This document shows, in pieces, positions 63,928 to 64,000 of a DNA stretch of 64,000 nucleotides. Below the pieces are notes generated by a model. The model saw only the letters and a program-made list of their open reading frames with translations. It made no database searches and was not told the DNA's origin. Every line of letters begins with the position of its first letter. Positions within the stretch are counted from its first letter, which is position 1. This DNA comes from Streptomyces malaysiensis subsp. samsunensis (GTDB taxonomy: Bacteria; Actinomycetota; Actinomycetes; Streptomycetales; Streptomycetaceae). The position numbers and the translations under genes are program-made. Where the stretch lies: positions 62,001 to 126,000 of the forward strand of contig NZ_JANIIC010000004.1 in NCBI RefSeq assembly GCF_024519315.1, read 5' to 3'.

Positions 63928-64000
63928 ATGGCCTACGACATCGACCCCGAACTCGCCGCGGCACTGGCCGCCATGCCCAAGGGCCCCAACGGCGCCATGC
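63928..64000 (+). CDS. Start of a gene, probably an alpha/beta hydrolase
   Basis: 24 codons before the window ends, beginning MAYDIDPELAAALAAMPKGP; AAAGGA precedes the ATG. This opening resembles bacterial lipase/esterase-type alpha/beta hydrolases often found beside SDR genes, but too little is present for certainty. Confidence 0.5.
   Translation, partial: MAYDIDPELAAALAAMPKGPNGAM

Noticed and set aside
1..64000. tRNA, rRNA, riboswitch or self-splicing intron
   Set aside because: No cloverleaf ends, conserved rRNA stretches or known riboswitch cores were recognised by eye; a covariance-model search would be decisive and was not possible.

Overview
The window is a very G+C-rich actinobacterial segment, almost certainly from a Streptomyces chromosome arm. 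It shows heavy use of GTG starts, many 4-nt ATGA/GTGA stop-start overlaps, DmdR/IdeR-type iron boxes, a recognisable coelichelin siderophore locus, and an OsdR/DevR-type dormancy (hypoxia) region. No rRNA, tRNA, CRISPR array or transposase was seen.

Region 1 (1-16.5 kb): right-hand part of a coelichelin cluster in the order known from S. coelicolor: cchF (3' part), cchG, cchH, cchI, then cchJ on the opposite strand and the MbtH-like cchK. CchH reads A-T-E-C-A-T-E-C-A-T with specificity codes DINYWGGIGK, DFWNIGMVHK and DMENLGLINK. Iron boxes lie before cchH and between cchJ and cchK. The two ABC half-exporters CchG and CchI are degenerate in complementary ways, as expected for a heterodimer with one working ATP site.

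Region 2 (16.5-37.7 kb): after an amidohydrolase comes a respiratory/dormancy block. It holds a stand-alone cytochrome oxidase subunit I, a small membrane protein, a PPOX-like flavin protein, an OsdR-like response regulator, a flavohaemoprotein, a narGHJI operon extended by a VKOR-family gene, a TetR/NmrA divergent pair, an Acg-type nitroreductase, NarK, and a GAF-GAF histidine kinase of the DevS/OsdK type. Intergenic stretches here repeatedly carry GGGCC-N4-GGCCC palindromes. These have the half-site spacing of the mycobacterial DosR box and are the best candidates for the operator of this regulon.

Region 3 (37.9-49.3 kb): a catabolic island splits the dormancy block. It encodes an enolase-superfamily dehydratase, a 2-hydroxyacid dehydrogenase, an HpcH/HpaI aldolase, an Opp-type ABC importer and a PdxA2-like dehydrogenase. 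It is decaying: a LysR C-terminal stub abuts a frameshifted MatC-type permease, a DUF1537 kinase has lost its middle, and a DeoR regulator has lost its DNA-binding half. The enzymes and transporter still look intact.

Region 4 (49.4-52.5 kb): dormancy genes resume with two tandem universal stress proteins and a CBS-BON protein, again with GGGCC-type palindromes.

Region 5 (52.5-64 kb): small accessory units. These are ferredoxin + P450; an MFS exporter with a divergent TetR; amidase + TetR divergent from an SDR; a GNAT acetyltransferase preceded by a possible 17-codon leader; a PobA-like flavin monooxygenase; and TetR divergent from a second SDR followed by the start of an alpha/beta hydrolase. 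Three of the TetR genes have clear inverted-repeat operators in their divergent promoter regions.
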